The notes beneath the pieces were generated by a model. The model did no database searches, had not been told where the DNA came from, and saw nothing but the letters and a program-made list of their open reading frames with translations. From assembly GCA_910584195.1 (NCBI GenBank), contig CAJTYV010000029.1, positions 1 through 33,483 on the forward strand: DNA of 33,483 nucleotides. Direction: 5' to 3'. The position numbers and the translations under genes were made by a program. Numbering within the stretch: the stretch's first letter is position 1; each line of letters opens with the position of its first letter. The DNA is from an uncultured Ruminococcus sp. Lineage in GTDB: Bacteria > Bacillota > Clostridia > Oscillospirales > Ruminococcaceae. Below are positions 1 to 8,000 of the stretch, one piece after another.

Positions 1-58
1 AACAATTTGTAAACTTTGCCTTATGGGTATTGACCTTTATTTGCAGGTCTTAAAATTT

Positions 59-83
59 CCCCTCCGATTTGGAGGGGATTTTT
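59..83 (+). terminator. Rho-independent terminator of an upstream gene
   Basis: A perfect 7-bp stem (CCCCTCC at 59-65, GGAGGGG at 71-77) with a 5-nt loop is followed by a T-run at 79-83. It would end a plus-strand transcript whose gene lies before the window. Confidence 0.8.
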
Positions 84-424
84 ACATTATATTGCCGTTT
101 TTTATTTTATTAAATGGCTTTATGATAACAAGTGTACGTATTGATATTTACCATTAAAATTATACACTTTTTATTGTATTTTGTCAATAGCCGGGTCATA
201 TAAATTCACAGTTTTTGAATGAGTAAAGCCAAATGATCACGATTTTAACGGAATATGAGAAATCGGTAAGACGATTTGAATTGCTTGTCTATAAAGCTGC
301 CTTTGAAAGACCCTTATGTTATTGTCTCAATTCTAAAAATGTTACTACATAGTATTGCTGTGAAAATTCATAATAATTCGGATAAACATTAAATGAATTT
401 GTCTGAACTCACAATTTATTATTT
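84..424. other. Gap without a recognised gene
   Basis: This AT-rich stretch has no convincing gene. The only open frame of note is 233-352 on the plus strand (39 codons from an ATG, reading MITILTEYEKSVRRF at its start). It has no clear Shine-Dalgarno site and no family I recognise, so it may be chance or a decayed fragment. Confidence 0.4.
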
Positions 425-447
425 CAAACCGACTAAAAGTCAATTTT
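425..447. promoter_or_regulatory. Upstream half-conserved TetR operator copy
   Basis: CAAACCGACTAAAAGTCAATTTT-like sequence here is an imperfect copy of the perfect palindrome at 484-506. It keeps the AAACCGACT left arm and AAGTC of the right arm. It lies just upstream of the -35 box. Inferred to be a second binding site for the TetR protein encoded at 518. Confidence 0.6.
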
Positions 448-450
448 CTA

Positions 451-479
451 TTGACAAATTTTCTGATGTAATGTATAAT
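451..479 (+). promoter_or_regulatory. Consensus housekeeping promoter of the tetR-ABC operon
   Basis: TTGACA at 451-456 and TATAAT at 474-479 are separated by exactly 17 bp, a perfect sigma-A type promoter. The predicted start, near 486, falls inside the palindrome at 484-506. Repressor binding there would block initiation. Confidence 0.88.
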
Positions 480-483
480 TAAT

Positions 484-506
484 AAAACCGACTTAAAGTC
501 GGTTTT
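484..506. promoter_or_regulatory. Perfect palindromic operator for the TetR regulator
   Basis: Arms AAAACCGACTT and AAGTCGGTTTT are perfect 11-bp inverted repeats around a single central A. The site lies between the -10 box and the Shine-Dalgarno site, right next to the tetR start. Position and symmetry are typical of TetR autoregulation; the binding itself is inferred. Confidence 0.8.
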
Positions 507-517
507 GGAGGTGAACT

Positions 518-1114
518 ATGAAAGGCAATAAAGGTGAAAAAAGAAAACATGAGCTTTTAAAGATCGCATACCGCCTGATTATATCCAAGGGGTATGAGGA
601 AACGAGCATTGACGAAATCATTGCTCAGGCACAAATCGCAAAGGGGACGTTCTATTATCATTTTAAAAGCAAGGAGGAAATGCTTGAGGCGCTTATAAAT
701 ATGATGATAACGGAACAAACCGAGCGGGCAAAACAAATATTATCGGCTCAGATGCCTGTTCCCCAAAAGGCTGTTGCAGTTATTACTACATTCAGACCCA
801 ATCAGGACGAGGAAACTATTAAGGATGCGCTTAACAGGAAAGACAACATTATTATGCACGAAAAAATAAACAGGCGCGTTATTGACGAGGCTGTCCCGAT
901 TTTGAGCAAAGTGGTAGAGGAGGGTATCGAACAAGGCATACTGGAGTGCGACAACATCAATGAGCGTGTAAGAATGACGCTTATCATCAGCAGCGATATG
1001 TTCGATCATAGGGAATTTACCGCCGCCGATATAGATGTGTTTATTGACACGGTGGAAAAAATTCTCGGAGCAAAAAAAGATACATTCAATTTTATCCGTC
1101 AGCTTATAAGATAA
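518..1114 (+). CDS. TetR/AcrR family transcriptional regulator
   Basis: A 198-residue protein of the usual TetR length. The N-terminal 60 residues carry the family's helix-turn-helix, with the diagnostic stretch AKGTFYYHFKSKEEML at about residues 41-56. The C-terminal ligand-binding half is divergent, as expected. A GGAGG Shine-Dalgarno site at 507-511 fixes the ATG at 518. It is the first gene of an operon with an ABC ATPase (13 nt downstream) and an FtsX-type permease. Two copies of the same palindrome surround its promoter, so it probably represses itself and the transporter. The inducer is unknown; a peptide antibiotic or other membrane-active compound is a reasonable guess from the transporter type. 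Confidence 0.93.
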   Translation: MKGNKGEKRKHELLKIAYRLIISKGYEETSIDEIIAQAQIAKGTFYYHFKSKEEMLEALINMMITEQTERAKQILSAQMPVPQKAVAVITTFRPNQDEETIKDALNRKDNIIMHEKINRRVIDEAVPILSKVVEEGIEQGILECDNINERVRMTLIISSDMFDHREFTAADIDVFIDTVEKILGAKKDTFNFIRQLIR

Positions 1115-1127
1115 TATGGAGGTTACT

Positions 1128-1889
1128 ATGGAAAAGGAGATCATTATTTCGGCACGTCATCTCAAAAAGGTTTTCGGTTCGGGGGAGAATAAACAGACGG
1201 TTTACTCGGACTTCAATATTGACATCTATAAGGGTGATTTTACAGTAATAATGGGTGCGTCCGGCGCGGGAAAATCCACGCTTATGTATTCTCTTTCGGG
1301 AATGGATAAGCCGGATGCGGGTACGGTGACGTTCTGCGGTACGGAAATAACGGGTATGAACAGCGATGAGCTTGCCGTATTCCGCAGAAAAAACTGCGGC
1401 TTTGTTTTTCAGCAGATATATCTTATCGACAAAATGAGCCTTATGGACAACGTTATAACAGCTGGAAGTCTCACAAACAAAAATAAAAAGGAGATCACCG
1501 ACAAGGCAAACGATCTTTTTGAAATGGTGAATATCCCTCCCGCTACAAGGCAAAAAATGCCGTCTCTTATTTCGGGAGGAGAGGCGCAAAGAGCCGGAAT
1601 TGTCAGAGCAGCTATAAATTCCCCTTCCGTTATTTTCGGAGACGAGCCTACGGGCGCGCTGAATTCAAATAATTCCGACGCTGTACTTGACGTTTTTTCA
1701 AAGCTCAACGCCGGCGGACAAAGCGTTATCATGGTTACTCACGATAAAAAATCTGCATTGAGAGGAAACAGGGTCGTTTACATTAAGGACGGCGAAATTT
1801 TTGGCGATTGCGAACTCGGTACATATTCCGCGGACGATAAGGAGCGTACAAAAAAGCTTGAAGATTTCCTTGCGAAAATGGGGTGGTAA
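1128..1889 (+). CDS. ABC transporter ATP-binding protein (MacB/LolD/BceA-like)
   Basis: A 253-residue ATPase that would power the permease encoded next. Walker A GASGAGKST is at residues 43-51, the Q-loop FVFQQ at about 92-96, the signature ISGGEAQRAG at about 148-157 (E in place of the usual Q of LSGGQ), Walker B VIFGDEPTG at 168-176 and the H-loop VTHD ending near 206. This is the FtsE/LolD/MacB subgroup that pairs with FtsX-like permeases. An in-frame ATG at 1116 exists, but a TGGAGG site at 1117-1122 places the start at 1128. The stop TAA and the permease ATG are separated by one base, so the two are surely co-translated. Confidence 0.93.
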   Translation: MEKEIIISARHLKKVFGSGENKQTVYSDFNIDIYKGDFTVIMGASGAGKSTLMYSLSGMDKPDAGTVTFCGTEITGMNSDELAVFRRKNCGFVFQQIYLIDKMSLMDNVITAGSLTNKNKKEITDKANDLFEMVNIPPATRQKMPSLISGGEAQRAGIVRAAINSPSVIFGDEPTGALNSNNSDAVLDVFSKLNAGGQSVIMVTHDKKSALRGNRVVYIKDGEIFGDCELGTYSADDKERTKKLEDFLAKMGW

Positions 1890-1890
1890 T

Positions 1891-4200
1891 ATGGGCGGTC
1901 TTGTTTTGCACAATCTGAAAAAATCAATGGGTTCTTTCGTGTCTTTCGGCATTGTTATGGCTCTTACCGCTCTGATACTCAATACGGCTCTGGTGCTTCT
2001 GTTTCAGACCTCGGACGCGTACGATGCGCTGTTTGACGAGCTTAATACTGCGGAAATAAGCGCGGCTGTTCCCTATATGGCGGATAATGACAACATTGCG
2101 GGTGACATTGCAGCTCTAAAAAGCGTACAAAAAACCGAACAAAACGAAGCTCTTTTCGCTTCAGCGGCTTTGCAGGAGTTTCAGGGCGCTGAATTTACAA
2201 TGAATACTTTTTTCTATCGTCTCAGCGATGAAAGAGAGCTTTCCCTGCATAAAATTTCGGAGGAAACTGAAAACGGCGGTGAAATGAATGTCTATATTCC
2301 CCTGTATCTTTCCGAGCTTGGCGGTTACAAGGTGGGAGAGCCTATTCGGTACATTATTGACGGTACAGAGTACAAATTCACCGTAAAGGGCATTGTCAGC
2401 GAAATGCAGTACGGCAATTACGGCACGGGATATATCGGATTGTATCTTTCCGACAGTGCGTACGGTAAAATTTTGAACGACGAAAATTTTACGCAGGTAA
2501 AAGAGTACCTCGTAAAAACAACCAAGAACGCCGACGTCGCGTCCGTAAAAAAATCGGTCGGCAAGATTTTCAAGGATGACGGCATACCTACAATTTCCCT
2601 TATGGACAGCGTTACATCAAAGAACAGCAGGACAATGGTTTCAACCACAATAGTGCTTTTTCTGACAGCATTTTCGTTTATCGTACTGTTAGTCAGCATT
2701 TTTTTAAGCCGCTTTAAGGTAAAGAACACCATTGAGGAAGAAATAAACGAAATGGGCGTACTCAAGGGATTGGGCTATACAAGTCCAATGCTTATGTTAA
2801 GTCAAGTTATACCCTATATCGTTGTGTGCGGTGTTGGACTTATTGCGGGAGTTGCCTTGTCCTACGGACTTATTCCTACAGTTTCCGGGGTTCTTGCAGT
2901 TCAGTCTGGTTTTTCATACGCTCCGGCATTTGACATTTCTGCGGCTCTTATTACGGTTGTGACTATTCTTGTTATCGTGTTCATATTTATTCTGACCGCT
3001 GCGCGGAAAATTAAAAAGCTTGAACCTATTAATGCGATACGCGGCATTGACCCGTTGAAGCCAATAGCAAAAAACCGTTTCCCTCTTGACACGTCAAAGG
3101 GTTCGGTAGGCTTGAATTTGGTACTTAAACAGGCAGGTGCCTCCGTGGGAAGAAACGTGCTTCTTTTTACAGTGACTTTTGTGCTGACAATGCTGCTTGC
3201 ATTTACAAGCGTACTGCTTTTTAATGTGAACGTCCGTCCCGAAAATTTTCTTACTACTCTTTCCGAGGAGCTTCCCGATGTGAAGGTAAAGGCTGCTGAG
3301 GACAAAACCGATGAGCTGCTTTCGCTGCTTGAAAATGAAAAAGTCAAAGCCGTAAAATACGGTATTTCTTCAATGGAGTATGCAGACGGAAATATCCCCA
3401 CAATTATATGCGAGGATTTTTCACAACTTGAAAATGATATTATATATGAGGGAAGTCACCCGGCAAACTCCGATGAAATTGCCATAGGCAGCGCATTTGC
3501 AGAGGATTACGGCATGGGCGATAAGTTTACCCTTACGCAGGACGGTACGAAGCATGAATTCACTGTAACCGGCTTTATCCAAAGCGTCAACAGCAACGGT
3601 CTTATAGCAGAAATTAACGATGAGGGATACGCAAAAATGACAGACGTACCATTGGAAACATTTAACCTTTATCTTGAGGACGGTGCGGACATTTCCGCCT
3701 TTGTCAAAATGCTGGAATACGATCATTTTGACTGCACGGCAAGCGTAATCAACGCAGCAAAGGAAACTGAAAGTATGCAGATGATGTATTCATCGCTTAT
3801 AACAATTGTCGCTGCGGTACTTTTTATCATTACCGTATTTATTGTCATGCTCATACTTTATGTTATAATGCGTTCCATGCTCACAAGCCTTAAAACGGAG
3901 TTCGGTATATACAAGGCTATGGGCTTCACAAGCAGTCAGCTTATAATGCGGACTGCCGGAAGCATTACGCCCGTTGTTTTATTCGGTGCGCTTGTTTCAT
4001 CATTGCTGGGAATTTTTTATCTTCCTATGATTTTTAACGGTATTTTCGGCGTACTCGGAGCGGTAAAGAACAATTTTGAAGTACCAGTATTTCTTCTTAT
4101 TGTTATGGCGATGATACTGACGGCTGTAAATATCATTATCAGTATGATACTTTGCCGTCCCATAAAGAAGATAAATCCTTATTCGCTTATAAAGGAATGA
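1891..4200 (+). CDS. ABC transporter permease, two FtsX-like domains
   Basis: A 769-residue membrane protein starting MGGLVLHNLKKSMGSF, one base after the ATPase stop; GGGTGG just upstream serves as the ribosome site. A first membrane segment lies at about residues 15-40, followed by an extracellular MacB-like core, then two FtsX blocks of three or more segments (about residues 250-400 and 640-765). Each block has the cytoplasmic motif GVLKGLGYTS or GIYKAMGFTSS, which contacts the ATPase in this family. Such TetR-ATPase-permease trios usually export or sense peptides, lipids or antibiotics rather than import nutrients. The exact substrate cannot be read from the sequence. Confidence 0.9.
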   Translation: MGGLVLHNLKKSMGSFVSFGIVMALTALILNTALVLLFQTSDAYDALFDELNTAEISAAVPYMADNDNIAGDIAALKSVQKTEQNEALFASAALQEFQGAEFTMNTFFYRLSDERELSLHKISEETENGGEMNVYIPLYLSELGGYKVGEPIRYIIDGTEYKFTVKGIVSEMQYGNYGTGYIGLYLSDSAYGKILNDENFTQVKEYLVKTTKNADVASVKKSVGKIFKDDGIPTISLMDSVTSKNSRTMVSTTIVLFLTAFSFIVLLVSIFLSRFKVKNTIEEEINEMGVLKGLGYTSPMLMLSQVIPYIVVCGVGLIAGVALSYGLIPTVSGVLAVQSGFSYAPAFDISAALITVVTILVIVFIFILTAARKIKKLEPINAIRGIDPLKPIAKNRFPLDTSKGSVGLNLVLKQAGASVGRNVLLFTVTFVLTMLLAFTSVLLFNVNVRPENFLTTLSEELPDVKVKAAEDKTDELLSLLENEKVKAVKYGISSMEYADGNIPTIICEDFSQLENDIIYEGSHPANSDEIAIGSAFAEDYGMGDKFTLTQDGTKHEFTVTGFIQSVNSNGLIAEINDEGYAKMTDVPLETFNLYLEDGADISAFVKMLEYDHFDCTASVINAAKETESMQMMYSSLITIVAAVLFIITVFIVMLILYVIMRSMLTSLKTEFGIYKAMGFTSSQLIMRTAGSITPVVLFGALVSSLLGIFYLPMIFNGIFGVLGAVKNNFEVPVFLLIVMAMILTAVNIIISMILCRPIKKINPYSLIKE

Positions 4201-4216
4201 TTTTGGTTTGACTCTT

Positions 4217-4320
4217 AGAACCTGTCTTCACAAGATATTGCACGCATCTTTTCAGCAAATTTTGCCGATCACAAGACAAAAACATGTTTACCAAGCAATA
4301 TGCCGTTTCACAATTGAATT
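4217..4320 (+). repeat. Degenerate copy of the AGAACCTGT-ended small repeat
   Basis: Starts AGAACCTGTCTTCA and shares the core GCAAATTTTGCCG (4254-4266) with the complete element at 18076-18227, in the same order and at similar spacing. The right end cannot be recognised, and the boundary at 4320 is approximate. It sits directly behind the permease gene. Confidence 0.5.
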
Positions 4321-4342
4321 GCTGATATAATGATATTATGAA

Positions 4343-4389
4343 GTCAGCATCGTACAAAGCGAGTCTGCGCTTTTTATTACGATGCTGAC
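4343..4389. repeat. Two-level hairpin, role unknown
   Basis: GTCAGCATCGT (4343-4353) pairs perfectly with ACGATGCTGAC (4379-4389). Inside it AAAGCG (4356-4361) pairs with CGCTTT (4368-4373). No T-run follows on the plus strand, so it is not a classic terminator. It may be part of a mobile or repeat element. Confidence 0.6.
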
Positions 4390-4512
4390 TATTTTAACAG
4401 CACAGTTCACAATGGAACATGGGACGCTGAACTTGTCGATCGAAAGTCCGCCGATCTGTATGAAGATGACAGAGCGGATACATCTGACCAGTACATGATG
4501 AAACGAATTTAG
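4390..4512 (+). pseudogene. Open-frame fragment without a start, possible gene remnant
   Basis: A frame open from 4342 to a TAG at 4510-4512 has no start codon and no ribosome site. Its last residues read GTWDAELVDRKSADLYED and onward to MKRI, a non-biased composition that looks more like coding sequence than chance. I do not recognise the family. With the neighbouring repeats this suggests the tail of a decayed gene. Confidence 0.25.
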
Positions 4513-4545
4513 TTTAATCGTTAAGAAATCGAGGAAGAATTACTT

Positions 4546-4626
4546 ATGAAATGGAAATATGAAAAAGTTTTCTCAGATGATAAGCCTTTTTTAGAGATAA
4601 ATCACAAAAATCAAATAGCAGCATAA
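4546..4626 (+). CDS. Possible 26-residue small protein
   Basis: A short ORF starting MKWKYEKVFSDDKPFLEINH, preceded by GAGGAAG at 4531-4537 at a usable distance from the ATG. It is mostly charged and has no membrane segment. It could be a real small protein, or the head of a truncated gene in this repeat-rich gap. No family recognised. Confidence 0.25.
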   Translation: MKWKYEKVFSDDKPFLEINHKNQIAA

Positions 4627-4664
4627 TATATTCATAGAAATCAAAGTTCAAGGAGTGATTAACT

Positions 4665-4886
4665 ATGATGACGATGTGCGCAGTAATTCTGGAAACAAGA
4701 AACAGACAGCTTCTTGTTCGTGACAGTAAAACCGATCAGGAAATTGTCGTAAATACACGCTGTAACTGCAATTTTCGTGTCGGCGACAGAGTAATAATTT
4801 TTCACAACGGCGCAATGACTATGAGTATTCCTCCGCAGATAAGTGCAGTAAGAATACGAAAAGCGCCGTTTAATATTTGTTTTTAA
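4665..4886 (+). CDS. Hypothetical small beta-rich protein
   Basis: A 73-residue protein with AGGAG at 4651-4655, nine bases before the ATG, and a strong terminator immediately after. The pattern of alternating hydrophobic and charged residues (AVILETRNRQLLVRD, EIVVNT, FRVGDRVIIFHNGAM) suggests a small five-strand barrel resembling an OB-fold. Four cysteines (at about residues 5, 33, 35 and 72) are present, but no clear metal motif. I cannot assign a function. The unit stands alone, with no neighbour in the same direction. Confidence 0.7.
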   Translation: MMTMCAVILETRNRQLLVRDSKTDQEIVVNTRCNCNFRVGDRVIIFHNGAMTMSIPPQISAVRIRKAPFNICF

Positions 4887-4899
4887 ATATATTTAAATG

Positions 4900-4933
4900 T
4901 CCGTTTCTGATGATTTATCAGAAACGGATTTTT
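4900..4933 (+). terminator. Rho-independent terminator after the small gene
   Basis: CCGTTTCTGAT (4901-4911) and ATCAGAAACGG (4917-4927) form an 11-bp stem with a 5-nt loop, followed by TTTTT at 4929-4933. Confidence 0.88.
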
Positions 4934-4948
4934 CATATTCATGGGGGT

Positions 4949-5000
4949 TAAGAACTTGCCGTTACAGTAATCAAATTGAATACTGTAACAGCTGTTCTTA
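4949..5000. repeat. Long imperfect inverted repeat downstream of pdxT
   Basis: TAAGAAC (4949-4955) and GTTCTTA (4994-5000) enclose GTTACAGTA (4961-4969) and TACTGTAAC (4981-4989), making a 52-nt hairpin four bases past the pdxT stop. There is no T-run on the minus strand, so a 3'-end stabilising stem or a small repeat element are both possible. Confidence 0.6.
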
Positions 5001-5003
5001 TAT

Positions 5004-5561
5004 TTATATAGATTTCAAAAAATAATCATAAACCATATTACATTCATCAAGTTCGGGGTGAAACGCAAGAGCTATCTGATTTCCCTCTCTTGCAGCAACA
5101 GCTTTTCCGTCAACTTCGGCAAGTATCTCTGCGCCGTTAGTTTCCGAAATGTACGGCGCACGTATAAACGTCATGGGAATATTCCCCACGCCTTTCATTT
5201 CGGACTGCGTTCTGAAGCTACCAAGCTGTCTGCCGTAAGCGTTTCGCCTGACGGTCATTTTCATTGTTCCGAAGTGGACTTTATTATCATTTTCGATACG
5301 TTTCGCAAGAAGTATCATTCCTGCACAGGTGGCAAGCACAGGCATTCCGGCGATAATTTTATTACGCAGCGACTCAAATAAATCAAGCTCATGCAGAAGT
5401 TTTCCGATGACTGTGCTTTCTCCGCCGGGAAGTACAAGTCCGTCAAAATCACGCTCAATATCGCACCTCTGACGAATTTCAAATACCTCCGCGCCGCATT
5501 CTCTAAGTTTCTTTTCATGCTCAATAAAATCGCCCTGTAAAGCAAGTACGCCGATAACCAT
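5004..5561 (-). CDS. pdxT: Pyridoxal 5'-phosphate synthase glutaminase subunit PdxT
   Basis: A 185-residue class I glutamine amidotransferase that hydrolyses glutamine and passes ammonia to PdxS in the ribose-5-phosphate-dependent (DXP-independent) vitamin B6 pathway. The oxyanion motif LPGGEST is at residues 44-50, the nucleophile Cys79 is in ATCAGM, and the His168/Glu170 pair is in AFHPEL, so the triad is complete. Length matches the family. The ATG shares its first base with the pdxS stop (TAATG), indicating translational coupling and equimolar synthesis of the dodecameric complex. Confidence 0.97.
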   Translation of the reverse strand: MVIGVLALQGDFIEHEKKLRECGAEVFEIRQRCDIERDFDGLVLPGGESTVIGKLLHELDLFESLRNKIIAGMPVLATCAGMILLAKRIENDNKVHFGTMKMTVRRNAYGRQLGSFRTQSEMKGVGNIPMTFIRAPYISETNGAEILAEVDGKAVAAREGNQIALAFHPELDECNMVYDYFLKSI

Positions 5562-6436
5562 TACTTGCCTCTTTCTGCCATAAGCAGGGCAATTTCGTCC
5601 TCATTGATACCGACCATAGCTTCGCCCAGATTCTCCGAAAGCTCTGCAAGCATTTTAGCATCGTTGAAGTTTGTAACGGATTTTACAATTGCCGCCGCAC
5701 GTTTTTCGGGATTACCAGACTTGAAAATTCCTGAACCTACAAACACGCCCTCTGCTCCAAGCTGCATCATCAGCGCCGCATCAGCAGGAGTTGCAACACC
5801 GCCTGCCGCAAAATTTACAACGGGAAGTTTTCCGTTCTCATTTACAAATTGCACTAACTCGTAAGGCACTTGCAAAACCTTTGCCGCATCGTATAATTCG
5901 TCTTCGCTCATGGACTGCAAACGGCGTATTTCGGCATTCATCATTCTCATGTGGCGTACAGCCTGAACTATATCTCCCGTTCCCGGTTCTCCCTTGGTTC
6001 GGATCATAGAAGCTCCCTCGCTGATACGTCTGAGAGCCTCGCCTAAATCCTTTGCACCGCACACAAAAGGCACGTCAAATTTTCTCTTATCAATATGAAA
6101 TCTGTCATCGGCAGGAGATAAAACTTCACTTTCATCGATGTAGTCGATCTCAATCGCCTGCAATATCTGAGCCTCCGCAAAATGTCCGATACGGCACTTC
6201 GCCATAACGGGAATTGAGACAGCGTCCATTATCTCCTTTATCATTTTCGGGTCGCTCATTCGTGACACACCGCCTGCCGCTCTGATATCGGCAGGTATCC
6301 TTTCAAGCGCCATGACTGCGCAAGCTCCTGCGGATTCGGCAATCCTTGCCTGTTCAGGTGTTGTAACGTCCATGATAACGCCGCCTTTGAGCATCTGGGC
6401 AAGTTCCTTGTTTAACTGATAACGATTGTTTTCCAT
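5561..6436 (-). CDS. pdxS: Pyridoxal 5'-phosphate synthase lyase subunit PdxS
   Basis: A 291-residue TIM-barrel synthase that makes PLP from ribose 5-phosphate, glyceraldehyde 3-phosphate and ammonia. Asp23 (in IMDVTT), Lys80 (in VMAKCRIGH) and the RTKGEPGTG loop with the second catalytic lysine are present, as is the PVVNFAAGGVATPADAA phosphate-binding region. The reading frame is open further upstream, but AAGGAG followed by the ATG at 6436 gives the family's normal N-terminus MENNRYQLNK. First gene of the pdxST operon, divergent from a MocR/PdxR-type regulator. Confidence 0.97.
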   Translation of the reverse strand: MENNRYQLNKELAQMLKGGVIMDVTTPEQARIAESAGACAVMALERIPADIRAAGGVSRMSDPKMIKEIMDAVSIPVMAKCRIGHFAEAQILQAIEIDYIDESEVLSPADDRFHIDKRKFDVPFVCGAKDLGEALRRISEGASMIRTKGEPGTGDIVQAVRHMRMMNAEIRRLQSMSEDELYDAAKVLQVPYELVQFVNENGKLPVVNFAAGGVATPADAALMMQLGAEGVFVGSGIFKSGNPEKRAAAIVKSVTNFNDAKMLAELSENLGEAMVGINEDEIALLMAERGK

Positions 6437-6467
6437 AGCAATTTCTCCTTGAAAAAAATTATTGAAT

Positions 6468-6501
6468 ATGATATAATAATAGCACAGAACTGACAATGTC
6501 A
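6468..6501 (-). promoter_or_regulatory. pdxST promoter with overlapping palindrome
   Basis: On the minus strand TTGTCA (6496-6491) and TATCAT (6473-6468) are 17 bp apart. The -35 box is inside the short palindrome TGACA-A-TGTCA at 6491-6501. The site lies in the 104-bp divergent spacer and is a candidate target for the MocR-type regulator encoded at 6541; this is inferred. Confidence 0.6.
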
Positions 6502-6540
6502 CAATATTCAGTTTAAGTTTATTTTATAAGGTCGGTCTAT

Positions 6541-7914
6541 ATGCTTACATTTCAGATAGATAATACGAGTAATATCCCGATATATCAGCAGATATACAAC
6601 TATATCAGAACGGAAATCGAATCGGGTAATCTTAAATCAGGAGAAAAGCTGCCCTCAAAAAGAGCCTTTGCATCACATATGAATGTCAGTGTGGTAACAG
6701 TTGAAACCGCCTACGGTCATCTTCTTTCGGAGGGATATATCCACTCAAAGGCAGGCAGCGGATTTTATGTTGAGGATTACGATATATCCGATGAAATTAA
6801 AAAAATTCCTGATATTTCAATCAATTGTGCGGACGTAAAATATGATTTTGGCACAAACTCGGCAGATACGTCATTATTCCCATTTTCGGTATGGGCAAAG
6901 CTGTCCCGTGCAACTTTAAATGAGAAAACAACTGACCTGCTTAATTCGTGCGATTTCAGAGGTATTTACTCTCTCCGCAAAGAAATTTCGCAGTACCTGC
7001 ACAAATTTCGTGGAATGGAAGTCTCTCCTGATCAAATTATTATCGGTGCAGGCTCGGAATATTTGCTCGGACTAATTATTCAGCTTCTTGGACGTGATAT
7101 GGCTTACGGCGTGGAAAATCCGGGCTACCGCAGAATTTATGATATTTTCAGTATCAGTGCATCAAGAGTTTTTCCTGTTCCTATGGACGAAAAGGGAGCA
7201 AGCGTTTCGGCTATTTCCGGTTTTGGCATAAATGTTCTTCATGTTACACCGTCACACCATTTTCCCCTTGGAATGACTATGCCGATCGTTCGCCGTCAGG
7301 AGCTTCTGCAATGGGCGTACTCAAAACCCGAACGATACATAATCGAGGACGATTGCGACTGCGAATTTTGTTATAAAGGCAGACCTGCACCTGCCCTGCA
7401 AAGTCTTGACAAGCAGGAACGTGTCATTTATCTCAATACATTTACAAGAACTCTTGCACCGTCTATACGTATCGGCTACATGGTTCTGCCCGAACATCTC
7501 GCTGAAAAATTCCGTTCACGTCTCGGATTTTATTCCTGTACTGTTCCTGTTTTTGAACAGTACACGCTTGCGAAATTTATGGCTGAGGGATATTTTGAAC
7601 GCCATATAAACCGTATCAAAAAGGTGTACAGACAGCGGAGGGACACGCTGATAAACTGCATAAAAAACAGTCCTCTGAAAAATCATGCCGTTATTTCGGG
7701 CGAGGGCGCCGGTTTGCATATAGTGCTGAAAGTTGTGAACGGAATGTCTCAAAATGAACTCGTTTCTTCAGCTTTGAATGCAGGAATAAAAATTCATGGA
7801 TTGACTGAATATTATTCTTTCCCCGATTCAAATATACCCGAAAACAGTCTTGTTATAGGATTTTCCGGTATTGATGCCGAGCAAATAAAAAAGGCTTTCA
7901 ATTTATTAATTTGA
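6541..7914 (+). CDS. pdxR: MocR/PdxR-type regulator (GntR HTH + aminotransferase fold), PLP lysine missing
   Basis: A 457-residue fusion: a GntR winged helix at about residues 1-75 (PIYQQIYNYIRTEIESGNL, KLPSKRAFA) and a fold-type I aminotransferase domain at about 110-457. Divergence from pdxST is the classic PdxR arrangement, in which the protein senses PLP and activates B6 synthesis. Two residues that contact PLP in characterised MocR proteins are changed. The Schiff-base lysine of the TFSKTLAP motif is Arg303 (TFTRTLAP), and the tyrosine of the EDDYDSEF motif is Cys272 (EDDCDCEF). Their spacing of 31 equals that between Tyr281 and Lys312 in GabR. PLP could at best bind non-covalently. Function as a B6 regulator is inferred from context. 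No strong Shine-Dalgarno site precedes the ATG. Confidence 0.85.
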   Translation: MLTFQIDNTSNIPIYQQIYNYIRTEIESGNLKSGEKLPSKRAFASHMNVSVVTVETAYGHLLSEGYIHSKAGSGFYVEDYDISDEIKKIPDISINCADVKYDFGTNSADTSLFPFSVWAKLSRATLNEKTTDLLNSCDFRGIYSLRKEISQYLHKFRGMEVSPDQIIIGAGSEYLLGLIIQLLGRDMAYGVENPGYRRIYDIFSISASRVFPVPMDEKGASVSAISGFGINVLHVTPSHHFPLGMTMPIVRRQELLQWAYSKPERYIIEDDCDCEFCYKGRPAPALQSLDKQERVIYLNTFTRTLAPSIRIGYMVLPEHLAEKFRSRLGFYSCTVPVFEQYTLAKFMAEGYFERHINRIKKVYRQRRDTLINCIKNSPLKNHAVISGEGAGLHIVLKVVNGMSQNELVSSALNAGIKIHGLTEYYSFPDSNIPENSLVIGFSGIDAEQIKKAFNLLI

Positions 7915-7919
7915 AAGTC

Positions 7920-8000
7920 TCAGCCTGTCCAAAAAACTCGACCGCTGCTCTGGAATCGTGGTTTTCAGACAGGCTGAAAGGAGCGATTTTTCGCTCCTTT
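7920..8000. terminator. Bidirectional terminator with an outer inverted repeat
   Basis: AAAGGAGCGA (7977-7986) and TCGCTCCTTT (7991-8000) form a perfect 10-bp stem over a TTTT loop, with A- and T-rich flanks, serving the two convergent genes. Just before it CAGCCTGTC (7921-7929) pairs with GACAGGCTG (7968-7976) around a 38-nt insert. This outer pair may be a separate repeat element. Confidence 0.8.

Noticed and set aside
233..352. 39-codon gene near the left edge
   Set aside because: No ribosome-binding site, no recognisable family and no conserved neighbour; kept only as a remark in the gap entry.
4201..4664. Insertion sequence
   Set aside because: Hairpins and repeat fragments are present, but there is no transposase-like frame and no paired terminal repeats that would define an element.
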